Below, piece by piece: positions 22,752 to 24,356 of a stretch of 24,356 nt of DNA (positions within the stretch are counted from its first letter, which is position 1; every line of letters starts with the position of its first letter). The notes beneath the pieces were generated by a model. It had not been told where the DNA came from. It searched no databases and saw only the letters and a program-made list of their open reading frames with translations. A program made the translations under genes and the position numbers. The stretch comes from a virus: the IMG/VR virus record IMGVR_UViG_3300042473_000613, positions 1 to 24,356 of that record; one strand, given 5' to 3'.

Positions 22752-23294
22752 ATGGCATTAATATATCATCAAGACCCATTTACCATATCCTTTGACGAGG
22801 TGGGTAACGCTTTTGAGTCATTTTACTCATACTATCCTGAAATGATGGGGGAAGTAAATACTACCCTATTTTCATTTAAAAATGGTGCAATTTGGCAGCA
22901 TACAAATACTACTTATTGCAATTTTTATGGGGTGCAAGGAAATGCGTCTATAACCACAGTATTTAATAGCGGGGCATTAGATAAAAAAACATGGATTTCC
23001 ATTATGGAAACAGGTACAAATATATGGGCTTGCCCAGTGATATATACTCAAATGAATAGCTATGGCACCACAAAGCAAGAAAGCGAGCTTTTAGAAAGCG
23101 ATTTCCAAACCCTTGAAACAGAGTATCATGCTTCATTTTTAAGGGATACCAATAGTCAAGGAGGGCTGCTTGAAGGAGATAGCTTAAAGGGTGGTTATAT
23201 TGTAATAAAATTTGAGAAAACTAATGCTGATTCTTTCGTATATTTGAACAGCGCAACGACTAAATACATTAACTCACCATTGAATAATAGATAA
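22752..23294 (+). CDS. Virion-type protein of unknown function (180 aa)
   Basis: 180-aa protein. Motif-like blocks are SFDEVGNAFESFYSYYPEMM, GAIWQHTNTTYCNFYGVQGN, WISIMETGTNIWACPVIYTQ, ESDFQTLETEYHASFLRDTN, LLEGDSLKGGYIVIKF and a final SATTKYINSPLNNR. I recall very similar blocks at the end of large structural proteins of Bacteroidota phages, where FYSYYPEMM and ASFLRDTNS recur. If that is right, this is a split-off C-terminal domain of a tail protein. That comparison is from memory and was not checked. It lies between the Thr-linker protein and the next virion-type gene, so a tail or fibre function is likely. Confidence 0.65.
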   Translation: MALIYHQDPFTISFDEVGNAFESFYSYYPEMMGEVNTTLFSFKNGAIWQHTNTTYCNFYGVQGNASITTVFNSGALDKKTWISIMETGTNIWACPVIYTQMNSYGTTKQESELLESDFQTLETEYHASFLRDTNSQGGLLEGDSLKGGYIVIKFEKTNADSFVYLNSATTKYINSPLNNR

Positions 23295-23303
23295 AATTAA
23301 TTT

Positions 23304-24077
23304 ATGTTACCATTATTAGCATTAACATTAGGACAGGCAGCATTAGGCGCAGTACAAGCAGCAACAAGCGGCAGAAGTGCTAGAGAAAGAGAGTTAGAAT
23401 CTTATGCAAAAAGGAGTCCTCTTTATAAAGGTAGTAAATCAGTTGATGATTATTACCAAGAGGCAATGAATAGATACAAGGAAAATCCATATCAATCTTT
23501 ACAATACCAAGTAGGTCAAAAAAACATACAAAGAGCAATGGCGACAGGATTGTCAGGATTGCAAAGTAGAGGTTCAGCAATAGGCAGCATTGGTAAATTA
23601 TTTGGCGCACAAACTGACGCATTAGGTAATTTGGGAGCGCAAGCTGAAAGTCAAAGGAATCAAAGATTTGGTCAATTAGGCGGAGCTACTCAAATGAAAA
23701 CTGGGGAAGAATATAAGAAATTTGATATTAATCAAATGACTCCGTACAATCGGATGCTTCAATTAAAACAATACAAAGCAGATGCAGCTAATCAAAGATT
23801 TAATGCTGGTATGCAAATGATTGGCAGTGCGGCAAGTAATGCAGCTATGGGGTCTATGTATGGAGGTTTTGATAAAGTAGCAAAAGTTGCACCAAGTGTA
23901 AAAGGGGTTAATTTAAACCCATATAATAGTTTAGCGACATCTCCATTTGAATTTGGAACAAATTATATAGACTATAATACACAAAGTGCAAACCCATCTG
24001 CGTATGGCACTAATTATATGGATTTTAATAAGTATAAAAATACATTAGCAGCCCCAAAAACTTACAAAGGATATTAA
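23304..24077 (+). CDS. Putative internal virion protein with hydrophobic N-terminus (257 aa)
   Basis: 257-aa protein with a short hydrophobic, Ala/Leu/Gly N-terminus (MLPLLALTLGQAALGAVQAA), then Gln/Gly/Ala/Arg-rich, low-complexity sequence (GLQSRGSAIGSIGKLFGAQT; AESQRNQRFGQLGGATQM; AASNAAMGSMYGGF). The end repeats the phrase EFGTNYIDYNTQ and SAYGTNYMDFN. The Ala-rich, amphipathic pattern and its place after tail genes resemble ejected internal proteins of short-tailed phages, which form a channel across the cell envelope. The hydrophobic start could be a membrane-inserting or signal-like helix. There is no catalytic motif. The function is inferred. Confidence 0.6.
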   Translation: MLPLLALTLGQAALGAVQAATSGRSARERELESYAKRSPLYKGSKSVDDYYQEAMNRYKENPYQSLQYQVGQKNIQRAMATGLSGLQSRGSAIGSIGKLFGAQTDALGNLGAQAESQRNQRFGQLGGATQMKTGEEYKKFDINQMTPYNRMLQLKQYKADAANQRFNAGMQMIGSAASNAAMGSMYGGFDKVAKVAPSVKGVNLNPYNSLATSPFEFGTNYIDYNTQSANPSAYGTNYMDFNKYKNTLAAPKTYKGY

Positions 24078-24087
24078 AACATAAAAA

Positions 24088-24356
24088 ATGGCAGCAACAG
24101 GATTATTAGGTTTTAACCCATACGGAAAAGGAGTGGCAATAGATTTTTCATCTAAACCAACTCAATTAGCTATTCAATTAGGACAAAGAGAACAAGCTAA
24201 AAAAGAAGCGTTAGATAAATACCTTATGGATTATGAGAAATCAATTAATTCAGCAGGTATGCGTAAAGCTGAATCTAATATATTTTTAAATAAATTATCT
24301 GAAAATAAAGCTTTTTATATTCAAAATAGAGATAAAATTTTAAATCCAGCAAAATA
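24088..24356 (+). CDS. Partial gene cut by window end, possible internal virion protein
   Basis: ATG at 24088, ten bases after the previous stop, remains open to the last base (89 codons and two bases), so only the N-terminus is seen. It reads MAATGLLGFNPYGKGVAIDF followed by a Gln/Lys/Glu-rich helical stretch (PTQLAIQLGQREQAKKEALD; MDYEKSINSAGMRKAESNIF). The Gly-containing start and charged long helices fit the start of a large internal or ejection protein, which commonly follows the preceding type of gene. The frame has no internal stop. No function can be assigned from this fragment. Confidence 0.6.
   Translation, partial: MAATGLLGFNPYGKGVAIDFSSKPTQLAIQLGQREQAKKEALDKYLMDYEKSINSAGMRKAESNIFLNKLSENKAFYIQNRDKILNPAK

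Noticed and set aside
1-24356. tRNA genes, CRISPR arrays, insertion sequences or an integrase
   Set aside because: Looked for cloverleaf-like segments, spaced direct repeats with unique spacers, terminal inverted repeats with transposase, and recombinase motifs; none found by eye.
1-24356. Stop-codon reassignment as in some crAss-like phages
   Set aside because: All genes read through with the standard code and end normally, including a TAG stop at 18222-18224; no in-frame TAG or TGA is needed.

Overview
The window looks like part of the genome of a tailed double-stranded DNA phage (Caudoviricetes) that infects a host in the phylum Bacteroidota. The phage assignment rests on a contiguous set of terminase large subunit, portal, putative scaffold, major capsid, connector and tail-type genes. 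The host assignment rests on three signs. The DNA is AT-rich, gene leaders are A-rich with no Shine-Dalgarno motif, and several intergenic gaps carry the Bacteroidota -7 box TAnnTTTG. The replication protein also has a VirE_N/BT4734-like primase region, a form common in that phylum. No integrase, lysis gene, tRNA or CRISPR array is visible. The standard code is used; TAA and TAG both end genes.

Layout. (1) 1-1100: a leftward unit of three small genes, the last a NinG/Rap-type recombination nuclease, closed by a rho-independent terminator at 22-46. (2) 1101-1223: a divergent control region. (3) 1224-5282: a rightward, tightly packed replication unit with a Cro-like HTH protein, an HNH nuclease, a DnaD/lambda-O-like initiator with candidate iterons inside its linker, a primase-helicase, SSB and three very small proteins. 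(4) 5298-5939: a leftward cassette of two paralogous small proteins with its own promoter and a terminator shared with the replication unit. (5) 6045 to the end: the rightward packaging and structural unit. Its order is a GroES-like protein, a terS-position protein, TerL, portal, a Thr-tailed small protein, putative scaffold, major capsid protein, terminator, a 297-aa protein, terminator and promoter, three connector-type proteins interrupted by a GroES co-chaperonin, a 1315-aa tail-type protein, a Thr-rich two-domain protein, two further virion-type proteins, and a gene cut by the window edge. No gap without a gene exceeds about 125 bases.

The most unusual signal is a recurring threonine-rich tract punctuated by AAP/ASP/AGP/LAP. 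It occurs in five different proteins: at the bare C-terminus of two small ones, as an insert inside a connector-type protein, and as the linker before small Cys-containing C-terminal domains in two tail-region proteins. The tracts share DNA words at four dispersed rightward sites and one leftward site. This suggests a mobile or recombining display-linker module on the virion surface. Other points worth checking are the leftward paralog cassette, which looks like a moron, the three 11-bp tandem iterons inside the initiator gene, and a perfect 23-bp palindrome between the -7 box and the start codon of the first structural gene.

Functions of TerL, GroES, SSB, HNH, NinG and the primase-helicase come from visible motifs. 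Portal, capsid and scaffold calls come from sequence character plus gene order. The connector and tail calls are weaker, and several genes remain of unknown function.
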